A stretch of 46,072 nt of DNA from an uncultured Bacillota bacterium (GCA_927441425.1 CAKMKG010000049.1:1-46072), one strand, 5' to 3'. Shown: positions 24,747 to 34,238, numbered from the stretch's first letter. Notes: generated from the sequence alone by a model not told the origin. Numbers and translations are program-made.

Positions 24747-26105
24747 TTATTTGGTAAGCTCCGGATGCTTTTCGATTACCGCGGTGTAGAAGTTTTCCAG
24801 CGCTTGTTCTCTGGTCACTTTTCCGTCAAAATAATCCTTAAAGGCTATTCGGAATTGCTCCGTCATGGCCTGGTCATACGGAGAGATATTGCTCATATCG
24901 ATCTTTGGTGCTGCCTCGGCAAAAAGTGCAATGTGATTCTGTCCGCCCAGGAAGTCTGATTTGAAATCACTGGAAGCCAGTTCATTCATCGCAGATATGT
25001 TATTGGTGTAATCCTGGGTATCGACAGTGATCTGCTTCATCGTTGCAGGATCACAGGTAAGGGTGTACATAATGTCTCGAACGAGCTCCGTATTGTCCGT
25101 ACCCGCTGCTGCGCAGATCCAGGTGCCGCCCCAGTAGTAGTTTTCCGGTCCCTGACACACTGCATAATCTCCGAAGATGCCGTTACCCACTTCCGCTTTT
25201 CCGCCTTCAGCTTCCGGTGTGGCAAGTGAATTGCCAAGCAGGGTGAAATTAATCCCCCATGTGGAGTAGAAAAAGCCGAAAACCTTACCCGATGGACCCT
25301 GGTCGGCAGCCCATTCAGGTGCCCACAGCGTGGTCTTGTTATTATAGTTTTTGTCTGTATAGCTCTTGGTCTGGTCTACCCAGCGCATAATATTCGGATC
25401 AATGACGATCTTGTTGTTGGCATCAACCCAAGACTGGGAGACATTGTTGGTAAAGGTACGGAAAGAGTCATCGTAACCGGAGAGCATCTTGTAGCCTTTG
25501 GCTGCTGCTTCCGAAGCGACGGTGTCAAACTTATCCCAGTTGGCCAGGGCTTCCTGGACCTTCATCGGATCATCCGTGCCAAGAACATCGTTAGCGATGG
25601 AACGGCGATAAGCGAACAAGCCGGGAGTTGCCTGCCAAGTAGTCCCCTTTTGCTTCCCGCTGCCGTCTGTCACGATATCACGGGTGTACTGATACTGATC
25701 GGCAAGATCGGCTTCGGTGAGTCCGATGTCATTCACAACGTCCAATGCATAATCGGTATCGACATATTTGAGTGCATAGTCTGCTTCGATGAGGAAAATA
25801 TCAATCTTGTCATCTGCAGCGGCGTTTTCCTGATTGAGTAGCGCTTCATCAAGTGCGTTTTGATAGGCGTTGTCCTGATTTGGCGTGATGATGAATTTCA
25901 CTTCCACACCATCGGGGACAAGACCAGGTGTTTCGAAATAATCGGTAAAGCGTGATTTGAACTCTTCATTCCAGCAATAGATGTTCAAAACCTTTCCTTG
26001 TTCGTCCCCTTCCGCAGCGGCTTCCTCAGTCGGTGCACAGGCAGCCAGAGAGACCAGCATTGCAAGGGTTAAAAACAGTGCAAGCGTTTTTTTAATCGTG
26101 TTCAT
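24747..26105 (-). CDS. Sugar ABC transporter solute-binding lipoprotein
   Basis: 452 residues. The signal peptide ends in a lipobox (SLAAC, lipidated Cys near 23), followed by an acidic linker. The mature part is a family 1 type binding protein (LNIYCWNEEFKSRFTDYF, an Asn/Trp/Tyr-rich sugar cleft, GTWICAAAGTDN). It delivers sugar to the two permeases downstream. AGGAGGAGG precedes the ATG. Divergence from GH94/GH1 across the LacI gene suggests a beta-glucoside ligand. Confidence 0.88.
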   Translation of the reverse strand: MNTIKKTLALFLTLAMLVSLAACAPTEEAAAEGDEQGKVLNIYCWNEEFKSRFTDYFETPGLVPDGVEVKFIITPNQDNAYQNALDEALLNQENAAADDKIDIFLIEADYALKYVDTDYALDVVNDIGLTEADLADQYQYTRDIVTDGSGKQKGTTWQATPGLFAYRRSIANDVLGTDDPMKVQEALANWDKFDTVASEAAAKGYKMLSGYDDSFRTFTNNVSQSWVDANNKIVIDPNIMRWVDQTKSYTDKNYNNKTTLWAPEWAADQGPSGKVFGFFYSTWGINFTLLGNSLATPEAEGGKAEVGNGIFGDYAVCQGPENYYWGGTWICAAAGTDNTELVRDIMYTLTCDPATMKQITVDTQDYTNNISAMNELASSDFKSDFLGGQNHIALFAEAAPKIDMSNISPYDQAMTEQFRIAFKDYFDGKVTREQALENFYTAVIEKHPELTK

Positions 26106-26203
26106 AGTTAATCCTCCTCCTTAAATTAGCATGCTTTATTTATATGGGTTACATACCAAATGATGCCCTGCTTCATTCCGGAGGGATAGAGTAACGTCTC
26201 CGG

Positions 26204-27214
26204 TTAAGTGACCTGTTTTACCGTTTTACCGGGGAGCAACTGTCCATCGATCATGACTTGCTCGGTCACCACTGTTTTTGGATTTTCAATACTATCGATA
26301 AGGCGATCTGCAGCCTCTCGTCCGATGCTTAATGTATCCTGCCGTACCGTAGTGAGCACGGGCTGTATCACCTGAGAGAGAAAAATGCCGTCAAATCCGG
26401 TCACGCTGATATCTTCAGGGATTTTCAGTTTCATGTCCTCCAACACATTCCGTCCGCCCATGAAGGAAAAATCGTCCGGATACATGATGCAGGTGGGAGG
26501 GTCCGCTAAGGAAAGCAATGCGCGGGTCGCCTCAGCGCTTGATGCAGGATCATGATATCGCGCCCTCCTTACGTAAGCTTCCGGAACGGCAATCCCATGT
26601 TCCTGACAGGTGCGGTAAAAGCCTGCGATCCGTTTCTGGGTGACCGAGGTGTCTTCCCCATGGATAAAGGCAATCTTTCTGTGTCCCTGTTCAACGATAT
26701 ACGTTACGAGATCCTTTACACCCTGAACATTGTTTGAAAGAATCGCCGTTTTTTCATTAAATACATGGTCGATTGTGACCACCGGAATTTCACTTTGCAC
26801 CAGCTCCACTACATCAGGATCATTGAAATCCGCGCAGACGATGACCACCCCGTCACAGGCTCGATAGCGGCAATGTTCGAGAAAGCTCATTTTATATTGT
26901 CCGATATCACTGCTGATGAAGGTGATATCGTAGCCCTTGCTTTCCGCTTCAGCCTTAATGCTGTTCAGCAGGGAGGAGAAATATTCGTGCATGAGGCCGC
27001 TTTGCATCTTGTCGACGAACAAAACGCCCAGGTTATTTGTTCGGTTGGTCTTCAGCGTACGCGCTGCAGCGTTGGGCAGGTATCCCATTTCCTTCGCCAC
27101 CTGGCGTATATGCAGCGCTGTTTTTTTGCCAATGTCTCTTTGGCCGCTGAGTGCTTTGCTTACTGTCGCAACTGAGACGCCGCACTTTATTGAAATATCC
27201 TTCATAGAAACCAT
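26204..27214 (-). CDS. LacI-family transcriptional regulator
   Basis: 336 residues: an N-terminal LacI HTH (MKDISIKCGVSVATVSKALSG, hinge NAAARTLKTNRTN) and a periplasmic-binding-protein-like effector domain (about 62-330). It lies between the importer operon and the divergent GH94/GH1 operon and probably represses both until beta-glucoside or its phosphorylysis product is present. GGAGG lies 8 nt before the first ATG. Two candidate operators are in the divergent region. Confidence 0.9.
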   Translation of the reverse strand: MVSMKDISIKCGVSVATVSKALSGQRDIGKKTALHIRQVAKEMGYLPNAAARTLKTNRTNNLGVLFVDKMQSGLMHEYFSSLLNSIKAEAESKGYDITFISSDIGQYKMSFLEHCRYRACDGVVIVCADFNDPDVVELVQSEIPVVTIDHVFNEKTAILSNNVQGVKDLVTYIVEQGHRKIAFIHGEDTSVTQKRIAGFYRTCQEHGIAVPEAYVRRARYHDPASSAEATRALLSLADPPTCIMYPDDFSFMGGRNVLEDMKLKIPEDISVTGFDGIFLSQVIQPVLTTVRQDTLSIGREAADRLIDSIENPKTVVTEQVMIDGQLLPGKTVKQVT

Positions 27215-27285
27215 AGGCTTATCCTCCGTATCTTTTAGTCGATTTCTATATTATAGCCTATGGAAACAAAAAGGACAAGTTTTGC

Positions 27286-27304
27286 TTAATCGTTTACGTA
27301 AGTT
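27286..27304. promoter_or_regulatory. Candidate LacI (or CcpA cre) operator 1
   Basis: Contains TTACGTAA and, on the minus strand, AAACGATTA. It shares AAACGATTA with operator 2, 160 bp away, which would allow looping. It lies just upstream of the LacI gene. Confidence 0.4.
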
Positions 27305-27446
27305 AGTATATCTCATGGCAAATAAAATTGCAATACCCCTTTTTAAAAAATATTTCGGGTATTATATGGCCATTTTCCGTATATTTTTGCATTTTAGCCG
27401 CAAAAACCACTTGAGTTTTTTATTGTTCTCCTGTACAATAACAATA

Positions 27447-27472
27447 ACCTTAAACGATTACGTACTTATAAT
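27447..27472 (+). promoter_or_regulatory. Candidate operator 2 overlapping a -10 box
   Basis: CTTAAACGATTACGTACTTA, immediately followed by TATAAT (27467-27472), about 90 nt before the GH94 gene. A bound LacI-family protein here would block the promoter. No good -35 box is seen. The rest of the 27215-27562 gap is AT-rich without a gene. Confidence 0.45.
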
Positions 27473-27562
27473 ATCAAGTATTACGGGCTTTTTTCATGGA
27501 AATCCCGAAACAATGGGCAAAATAACGCCACCAGCGCGTGATATAAAAAGGAGTAAATCAAT

Positions 27563-29983
27563 ATGCAGTACGGAATGTTTGACGACGCGAACCGCGAATA
27601 TGTCATCACTACCCCACAGACACCCCTGCCCTGGATCAATTATCTGGGCAGCGAAAGATTCTTCAGCCTTGTTTCGAATACGGGCGGAGGCTATTCTTTT
27701 TATAAGGACGCCAAAATGAGACGGCTTACCCGCTACCGATATAACGGCATCCCTGCAGATGTGGGCAGTCGTTTCTATTACATAGCAGACGGAGCCGAGG
27801 TTTGGAGTCCCGGTTACCTTCCTGCAAAAACAACGCTTGACAGCTATCGCTGTCGGCACGGACTAGGATATACGGTCATCGAAAGCGAAAAGTCCGGAAT
27901 CGGCTGCAGCATGACACTATTTGTTCCACTGGGTTCCAATTGCGAGCTTAATTATATGGAACTCACCAACCGGACGTCCCACGAAAAACGGATTACGGTA
28001 TTCAGTGCCGTGGAGTGGTGCCTCTGGAATGCTGTAGATGACGCCCAGAATTTCCAGCGCAACCTGTCCATCGGCGAGGTGGAGCAGGAAGGCAGTACGC
28101 TTTATCACAAAACAGAGTATCGGGAACGGCGAAACCATTACGCTTTTTTTCACGTCAACGCGGAAATCGCCGGCTTTGATACCGACCGGGACACCTTCCT
28201 GGGTCCCATGGGAGACTGGAGTCTGCCTCGCGCAGTAAAGGAAAACAAGAACCGCAACAGCATGGCTTGCGGCTGGGCGCCCATTGCCTCCCATTCGGTG
28301 GAGCTTACGTTGCAGCCGGGGGAAACAAGAACGCTACTATATATCCTTGGTTATGGGAATAATGACCACGATCACAAGTGGGAAAGCAAAGGCTGCATTA
28401 ATAAAACAAAAGCGCGGGAGATGATCTCCAAATTTTCGTCTGATGAAGATGTCTTGCGCGCTCTCCACAAATTAAAGGCGCACTGGGACGGGCTGCTGGG
28501 TCTTTTCTCCCTCCAAAGCGGAGAAAAAGAACTGGACCGCATGGTAAACATCTGGCATCCCTATCAATGTATGGTGACCTTCCTGATGAGCCGCAGTGCC
28601 AGCTTTTTTGAAAGCGGCACAGGGCGCGGGATGGGCTTCCGAGACAGCTGCCAGGATCTTCTTGGCTTTGTACATCTCATTCCCGAGCGTGCCCGTCAGC
28701 GTATTCTGGACATCGCCGCCGTACAATTTGAAGACGGCAGCACCTATCACCAGTACCAGCCGCTTACCAAGCGCGGCAACGCCGATGTTGGCAGCGGCTT
28801 TAACGATGATCCGCTCTGGCTGATTGCTTGCACCTCCGCTTATGTCCGCGAAACCGGCGACAGCTCAATATTGGAAGAACTCGTCCCCTTTGATAATATA
28901 AAAGGCAGTGAATTTCCGCTTTTTGAACACCTGCGTCGCAGCATACGATATACGATGGAACATTTGGGTCCCCACGGTCTGCCCCTGATCGGCCGTGCGG
29001 ACTGGAACGACTGCCTGAATCTGAATTGTTTTTCTACGATTCCCGGCGAAAGCTTCCAAACCTGTGCCAACTTTGAAAGCGGAAAGGCGGAGAGCATCTT
29101 GATCGCCGCTATGTTTGTCCTCTACGGCAGGGAGTATGCTGAACTATGCAAGCGTTTTGGAGACGCTGCGGAAGCCGGAGGAGTGCTGCAGGCCGTTTCT
29201 GATATAGAACGAGCTGTGTTGGACCACGGCTGGGATGGACAGTGGTTCCTACGCGCCTACGACGCCTTCGAAAAACCTGTCGGCAGCAAGACCTGCGAGG
29301 AGGGGCAGATTTACATTGAGCCCCAGGGCTTCTGCGGGATGGCCGGCATCGGCGTAGAAGAAGGCTATGCCGCAGCCTCGCTAAAAAGTGTAAAAGAACG
29401 GCTGGAAAGCGAACACGGTATCCAACTGCTCAACCCATGCTATACCGAATACCATGATGAGTTGGGGGAAATTACCAGTTATCCGCCCGGGTACAAGGAA
29501 AATGGCGGTATCTTTTGTCACAACAATCCATGGATCAGCATCGCACATACGGTATTGGGTGACGGCAATGCGGCTTTTGACGCTTACCGCCGGATCAGCC
29601 CGGCCTATACGGAATATAAAAGCGAAATTCATCGCACTGAGCCTTATGTATACAGTCAGATGATCGCCGGTCGGGAGTCCCCGCGCAGCGGAGAAGCTAA
29701 GAATAGTTGGCTGACAGGCACTGCCTCATGGGCATATGTGAACATCAGCCAGCATATCCTGGGCATCCGTCCGCAGCATGACGGCTTAGAAATCCGTCCC
29801 TGCCTTCCGGACACAATAGACGAGTTCAAAGCCGTGCGTATCTTTCGTAACACGCGCTACCACATCCATGTGCGTCGGACAGGACAGAGTCCATCCCGGA
29901 TCCGCGTAGACGGCGTTTTCATTGACGGCTTTATTGTCCCCACCGGTGGCAAGAGCGAGCTGCAGGTGGAAGTAGAATTATAA
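27563..29983 (+). CDS. GH94 cellobiose phosphorylase
   Basis: 806 residues, the length of cellobiose phosphorylases. Order: N-terminal beta-sandwich (MQYGMFDDANREYVI, TTPQTPLPWINYLG), helical linker, (alpha/alpha)6 catalytic barrel and a C-terminal jelly roll. Diagnostic motifs include GFRDSCQDLLGF, GSGFNDDPLWL and RADWNDCLN near residue 480 with the general-acid Asp. It splits cellobiose with phosphate into glucose 1-phosphate and glucose in the cytosol, saving ATP. Chitobiose or laminaribiose phosphorylases are related, but length and motifs favour cellobiose. AAAGGAG precedes the ATG. First gene of an operon with GH1. Confidence 0.88.
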   Translation: MQYGMFDDANREYVITTPQTPLPWINYLGSERFFSLVSNTGGGYSFYKDAKMRRLTRYRYNGIPADVGSRFYYIADGAEVWSPGYLPAKTTLDSYRCRHGLGYTVIESEKSGIGCSMTLFVPLGSNCELNYMELTNRTSHEKRITVFSAVEWCLWNAVDDAQNFQRNLSIGEVEQEGSTLYHKTEYRERRNHYAFFHVNAEIAGFDTDRDTFLGPMGDWSLPRAVKENKNRNSMACGWAPIASHSVELTLQPGETRTLLYILGYGNNDHDHKWESKGCINKTKAREMISKFSSDEDVLRALHKLKAHWDGLLGLFSLQSGEKELDRMVNIWHPYQCMVTFLMSRSASFFESGTGRGMGFRDSCQDLLGFVHLIPERARQRILDIAAVQFEDGSTYHQYQPLTKRGNADVGSGFNDDPLWLIACTSAYVRETGDSSILEELVPFDNIKGSEFPLFEHLRRSIRYTMEHLGPHGLPLIGRADWNDCLNLNCFSTIPGESFQTCANFESGKAESILIAAMFVLYGREYAELCKRFGDAAEAGGVLQAVSDIERAVLDHGWDGQWFLRAYDAFEKPVGSKTCEEGQIYIEPQGFCGMAGIGVEEGYAAASLKSVKERLESEHGIQLLNPCYTEYHDELGEITSYPPGYKENGGIFCHNNPWISIAHTVLGDGNAAFDAYRRISPAYTEYKSEIHRTEPYVYSQMIAGRESPRSGEAKNSWLTGTASWAYVNISQHILGIRPQHDGLEIRPCLPDTIDEFKAVRIFRNTRYHIHVRRTGQSPSRIRVDGVFIDGFIVPTGGKSELQVEVEL

Positions 29984-29996
29984 TTGGGAGGCAACC

Positions 29997-31373
29997 ATGA
30001 CATTTCAATCGGATTTTCTTTGGGGCGCCGGCAGCGCCGCCTATCAGGTGGAAGGCGCGTGGAATGAGGACGGAAAAGGCGCAAGCATCTGGGATGCGTT
30101 CAGCCATTCTCCGGGCCATATCAGAAACGGAGAAACCGGTGACACAGCAGCAGATGCCTATCATTTATTTGAAGCTGACCTTACGATAATTAAGGAGCTG
30201 GGGCTGAACACCTATCGTTTTTCCATCAGCTGGCCACGGGTTCTTCCTACGGGACGGGGCCTCGTAAACGAAAAGGGCCTTGCCTACTACGACGGCATCG
30301 TGAACCGTCTTCTCGCCTTAGGCGTGACTCCCTTTGTCACCCTGTACCACTGGGATCTGCCCCTTGCCCTCGAAGAGGAAGGAGGATGGGAAAACAGAAA
30401 GACCGCTGAAGCATTCATCGAGTATGCCTCCTTAATCGCACAACATTTTGACGGTCGCGTAAAGCGGTACATCACCTTTAATGAGCCCCAATGCTTTCTC
30501 GGTCTTGGCTATGGCTCGGGGATTCACGCACCGGGGAAAAAGCTTTCCGAGCAGGAGCTGGTCCAATGCATTCATCATGTGCTTCTAGCACACGGCGGTG
30601 CGATCGCCGCAATGCGCGCAGCTAGCGCTTCCCCTCTTGAAATCGGACTTGCCTCAACGGGGAAACTATGTTACCCGGTATTGGGTGGAGCAACGGCACG
30701 CAACCTCGAATACGATGGGCGGTCAGCACAGCAGGCTTCATATGATGCGACGTTTGCGCCGGAGGAAAACGACTGGACATTCTCCCACACATGGCTTTTA
30801 GACGCAACAATCTTGGGCCGCTACCCAGAATCCTTTGCAGCCTTTCGTTTGCTTAACGATACCCTGACCGAATCGGAACTTCGCATTTTACGGGAACCGA
30901 TGGATTTTATCGGCCTCAATGTTTACAACGGCATTCCGGTGGATGCCAAGGGTAACAAAGTCAATAAACCACCAGGTTTTCCACGCACGGCACTCAAATG
31001 GCCTGTGACGCCGGAATGCATGTATTATGGTCTTCGATTTTTATATCAACGCTATGGACTTCCCCTTATCATTACGGAAAACGGGCAAAGCTGCAATGAT
31101 CGCATCTTCTTGGACGGCGGAGTCCATGATGCAGACCGCATTGACTTTCTTGCACGGTATCTGCAGCAGCTGAGGCGTGCAGCGGATGAAGGTATCCCCG
31201 TTAACGGCTACTTCCATTGGAGCCTAACGGACAACTTTGAATGGAATTGCGGCTATGACGAACGATTTGGTCTCGTCTATGTCGATTATGCGACCCAAAT
31301 ACGGATCATCAAGGACTCTGGCTATTGGTACCGAGACATCATAAAAAACAACGGCAATGCTCATAACGGATAA
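29997..31373 (+). CDS. GH1 beta-glucosidase
   Basis: 458 residues, a complete TIM barrel. N-terminal signature FLWGAGSAAYQVEGAWNEDG, acid/base Glu in ITFNEPQ (near 165) and nucleophile Glu in PLIITENGQS (near 355). It hydrolyses beta-glucosides to glucose and aglycone or glucose. No 6-phospho-binding neighbour or PTS is near, so an unphosphorylated substrate fits the ABC importer. GGGAGG lies 5 nt before the ATG and 13 nt after the GH94 stop. Confidence 0.9.
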   Translation: MTFQSDFLWGAGSAAYQVEGAWNEDGKGASIWDAFSHSPGHIRNGETGDTAADAYHLFEADLTIIKELGLNTYRFSISWPRVLPTGRGLVNEKGLAYYDGIVNRLLALGVTPFVTLYHWDLPLALEEEGGWENRKTAEAFIEYASLIAQHFDGRVKRYITFNEPQCFLGLGYGSGIHAPGKKLSEQELVQCIHHVLLAHGGAIAAMRAASASPLEIGLASTGKLCYPVLGGATARNLEYDGRSAQQASYDATFAPEENDWTFSHTWLLDATILGRYPESFAAFRLLNDTLTESELRILREPMDFIGLNVYNGIPVDAKGNKVNKPPGFPRTALKWPVTPECMYYGLRFLYQRYGLPLIITENGQSCNDRIFLDGGVHDADRIDFLARYLQQLRRAADEGIPVNGYFHWSLTDNFEWNCGYDERFGLVYVDYATQIRIIKDSGYWYRDIIKNNGNAHNG

Positions 31374-31374
31374 C

Positions 31375-31414
31375 GGAATCAAAATGGAAATCCCCTCTGT
31401 AAAGAGCAGATAAT
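31375..31414 (+). pseudogene. Fused scar of the ndpA 3' end
   Basis: GGAATCAAAATGGAAATCCC and then CTCTGTAAAGAGCAGATAAT match two separated parts of the nucleoid-associated protein gene: one around 21358-21382 (differing by G/A and C/T) and the last codons with the stop (21465-21480). In frame it reads GIKMEIPS joined to VKSR-stop, so about 28 codons between are missing. It sits directly behind the GH1 gene. Confidence 0.7.
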
Positions 31415-31440
31415 ATATCGTTTAATCAATAAAAATTTTA

Positions 31441-31482
31441 AAAGATGAGCTCAACCCATTTTCATGGGAAGGCTCATTTTTA
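31441..31482 (+). terminator. Terminator of the GH94/GH1 operon
   Basis: Stem GATGAGC...GCTCATT with an inner CCCA/TGGG pair, followed by TTTTTAA. Confidence 0.75.
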
Positions 31483-31556
31483 ATGTCGAGAATTATTTAT
31501 GTAATAAATTGTATAATTATTATAATAATTAATATAATTAATATTCTTATAAATTG

Positions 31557-31585
31557 TTGACATATTGTTAATATAAGAATAGTAT
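31557..31585 (+). promoter_or_regulatory. Promoter P1 of a four-member conserved promoter family
   Basis: TTGACA (31557-31562), a 17-bp spacer and TAGTAT (31580-31585). About 60 bp before it are nearly all A+T. Bases outside the boxes agree closely with P2-P4 (41821, 42730, 44651): spacer begins TAT and ends AAGAA, next to AAGCA in the others. It would drive the ice-binding-like surface protein, sortase and following genes. Confidence 0.8.
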
Positions 31586-31677
31586 GAAGCTAATCAAATA
31601 AGATGGTAACTTATCCAGGCACATCTAATTTTGACGGTCTGGAGAAATAGTAGTAAACAGAGAGGATGAATTTAGTA

Positions 31678-33258
31678 ATGAAGACATTAAATACGAAAAG
31701 GCTTATCTCATTAATACTGGTCCAATTGTTGATTATTGTTATAGCGATGCCTGTAATGAGTGTGGCCGCCGTGCAACCCACCGTAGATCTGGGGACCACC
31801 TCCTCATTTGCTATTCTAGCCGGCACAACAATAACAAATACCGGTCCTACAACAATAAATGGAGACGCTGGCGGAAACGTCGGTGTGGCCCCAGGCACCT
31901 CGGTCACCGGTTTTCCCCCGGGAATAGTATCCAATGGAGCAATCACAACTGCTGCTGCGGTTACTACTGCCAAGACAGATCTGGTAGCGGCATATAATGA
32001 TGCTGCTGGTCGGACGGGGGCACTGGACTTGAGCGATCAAGATTTAGCAGGAATGACGCTCACACCTGGCGTCTACAACTTTAGTTCCTCCGCACAGTTG
32101 ACGGGAACATTAACGCTTGATGGTCAGAATCAGGCCGATCCGGTCTTCATATTCCAGATAGGCTCCACGCTAACCACTGCGTCAGACAGTGATATTGAAC
32201 TGATAAACGGAGCTCGGTATTGTCGAACATTTTGGCAGGTCGGAAGCTCCGCGACATTGGGAACAAACTCTAATTTTGTTGGACATATTTTTGCTTTAAC
32301 CTCGATCGCAGCCCAAACCGGAGCGACGGTGCAGGGGCAGTTGCTTGCACGGAACGGCGAGGTAACATTAGACAGCAACACCATCATGAACGGCTTTTGT
32401 GCTGATTCTTCTGCTACACTTACTGTAATTAAACACGTCATCAATGACAATGGACGTACAGCGGTAGCCGGAGATTTCAACATTCATGTAACGCTTTCCG
32501 GAAGTGAAATCACATCAAGTCCGGCCGTCGGAGTTGAATTACCCGGAAGAACCTATACCCTGGGTGCCGGTTTATATGTAATCAGCGAAGATGTCTCAGC
32601 CGGTTATGCCGTTAGCTACAGCGGAGACAGTGATGCTTTTGGAAATGTAACTTTAGGCGTCGGAGATACAGCAACTGTAACCATCACAAACAACGATACT
32701 CCTATTTCTTCAGGCGGTGGCAGCGGCGGTGGTTCCTCAACGGTTTCTTCACCTCTCATCAATGTAACAAAGACACCCTCACCTCTTGCTTTGACTTCGG
32801 GGGCGGGTTTAGTGACCTACACGTACAAGGTCAGCAATCCCGGAAATGTTTCCTTACATAATGTGAGGGTTACCGATGACAAGGTCAGCCCGGTGACCTA
32901 CATATCCGGCGACGCCAATAATGACGACCTGCTGCAAGTCAGTGAAACATGGGTTTACACCAGCAGCACGAATCTCGCGGCGACAACAACGAACATCGTA
33001 ACCGCCAGAGGCAGCTCAGGAGGAACGACCGTGACCGATACCGCTACTGCAATTGTAGTTGTAAGCAGCCCAGCTGCTATAGTACCAATCGATCCGGCAA
33101 CACCACCCGCTCAAGCAACCCCTGTCGCTATCACAACGACAGTTACAGGCGGCCAGCTTCCTGATACCGCAACACCTTGGTACAGTATCCTCCTTTTCGG
33201 CGCTGTATTAACGATCATCGGAGCCGTTGGTTGGAAAAGCAGAAAACGCTATGAATAA
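31678..33258 (+). CDS. LPxTG-type surface protein with ice-binding-like (DUF3494) domain
   Basis: About 526 residues. Signal peptide (1-32, cleavage near VAA); a DUF3494 ice-binding-like beta-helix (about 33-238, from VDLGTTSSFAILAGTTITNTG to NTIMNGFC); a prealbumin-like region (about 242-340); a Gly/Ser linker; a DUF11-like domain (about 355-465); and a C-terminal sorting signal LPDTA (494-498), hydrophobic helix and KSRKRYE tail. DUF3494 proteins bind ice in some polar organisms, but in Clostridia the fold is mostly a general surface adhesion module. The chosen ATG follows AGAGAGG by 12 nt; an ATG at 31666 abuts that site. The sortase gene overlaps its 3' end. Confidence 0.85.
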   Translation: MKTLNTKRLISLILVQLLIIVIAMPVMSVAAVQPTVDLGTTSSFAILAGTTITNTGPTTINGDAGGNVGVAPGTSVTGFPPGIVSNGAITTAAAVTTAKTDLVAAYNDAAGRTGALDLSDQDLAGMTLTPGVYNFSSSAQLTGTLTLDGQNQADPVFIFQIGSTLTTASDSDIELINGARYCRTFWQVGSSATLGTNSNFVGHIFALTSIAAQTGATVQGQLLARNGEVTLDSNTIMNGFCADSSATLTVIKHVINDNGRTAVAGDFNIHVTLSGSEITSSPAVGVELPGRTYTLGAGLYVISEDVSAGYAVSYSGDSDAFGNVTLGVGDTATVTITNNDTPISSGGGSGGGSSTVSSPLINVTKTPSPLALTSGAGLVTYTYKVSNPGNVSLHNVRVTDDKVSPVTYISGDANNDDLLQVSETWVYTSSTNLAATTTNIVTARGSSGGTTVTDTATAIVVVSSPAAIVPIDPATPPAQATPVAITTTVTGGQLPDTATPWYSILLFGAVLTIIGAVGWKSRKRYE

Positions 33259-33904
33259 AATCTTCCGGTCATTGACAAAGCCCCGCCTGATCTCAGTAAT
33301 ATCCATGGGCGTCATTGTTTTGGGAATGGTGTGGATCGGTTGGGCTTTAACGAATATTGAGGGGGATGCGCTTGCTTATAAGGAAGCAGCCCCATTACAG
33401 TCTATTTCTCCGACCGGCATTTCAAGTCCTGACAAAATTCTATACGCATCAATTCCTGCGGTTGGTGATGCAATCGGAACTCTTTCCATTCCGGTTTTAG
33501 ACTGTAACATACCGATCATACATGGAACCGGTGAAAATGAACTGAAAAAAGGGGCTGGGCACTTCATGCAAAGTGTCTTGCCAGGTATGAATGATAATTG
33601 TGTTATATCCGGACATCGCAGTACTGTCTTTGCCAAGTTGGGAAAGTTGAAACTCGATGATCAATTGATCATACAGACGTCTGCAGGAACATTTACCTAT
33701 ATAGTCAAAGGTATTCGAATCGTAGATAAAGATGATAAAACAGTTATCGTGCCTACAGACCATGCCGTCCTGACGCTAACGACCTGCTATCCGTTCATTT
33801 ATGTCGGAAATGCACCGTATCGGTATATCGTCACCGCAGATTTGGAAATGGCAAATACTACAAACGTTAGATCAAAAGATGAAATCGATATGATTTCAAA
33901 ATAA
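33251..33904 (+). CDS. Class D-like sortase
   Basis: About 217 residues: an N-terminal membrane anchor (about 14-33) and the sortase barrel with catalytic His122 in ISGHRST, Cys179 in TLTTCYPF and Arg191 in APYRYIV. The TTCYPF context and GTLSIPVLDCNIPIIHG core match class D/E enzymes. It overlaps the surface protein gene by 8 nt (translational coupling), so that LPDTA-bearing protein should be its dedicated substrate. It lacks the alternate LPNTA hallmark of spore-type substrates. Confidence 0.9.
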   Translation: MNKIFRSLTKPRLISVISMGVIVLGMVWIGWALTNIEGDALAYKEAAPLQSISPTGISSPDKILYASIPAVGDAIGTLSIPVLDCNIPIIHGTGENELKKGAGHFMQSVLPGMNDNCVISGHRSTVFAKLGKLKLDDQLIIQTSAGTFTYIVKGIRIVDKDDKTVIVPTDHAVLTLTTCYPFIYVGNAPYRYIVTADLEMANTTNVRSKDEIDMISK

Positions 33905-33920
33905 AAAAGGGGTATTTAAC

Positions 33921-34238
33921 ATGATTTTAAATGATTTAATTGACTTGGTTAACAAGGAGAAAAGGAGACAGGGGAGAGTAAGCGCAGTTCAGAGTCTTGC
34001 CGTTGGAACGGGAATATTAACCGCATCTGTCCTGGCAATAAAAATTCTTGTTGCCGGAAAAAACAAGAGAAAGGAAAAAGATATGAAAAATAATGTTGTA
34101 GATCCTTTCGACGCAATCAAAGATACGATTCAAAACGCCCAAGAAAAAGCGGGTGAAATAAAAAGTGAGATCAAAGAAGATTCTCATGAAATAAATAAGG
34201 ATATCCATAAAACAGCAGAAGCAATTCAGAAGAAGTAA
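33921..34238 (+). CDS. Small membrane protein, YtxH-like; paralogue of 41511-41708
   Basis: 105 residues: N-terminal basic DLVNKEKRRQGRV, a transmembrane helix (about 25-45), then a Lys/Glu-rich coiled coil. The first 55 residues match the protein at 41511-41708 (DLVNKEKR-x-Q-x-RV, AVG-x-GI). AAGGGG precedes the ATG. It lies behind the sortase in the P1 unit; its paralogue heads the P2 unit, so both come from one duplicated cassette. Confidence 0.75.
   Translation: MILNDLIDLVNKEKRRQGRVSAVQSLAVGTGILTASVLAIKILVAGKNKRKEKDMKNNVVDPFDAIKDTIQNAQEKAGEIKSEIKEDSHEINKDIHKTAEAIQKK

Noticed and set aside
31678..33258. True antifreeze function
   Set aside because: DUF3494 fold alone does not prove ice binding, and sequence composition suggests a mesophilic anaerobe surface protein.
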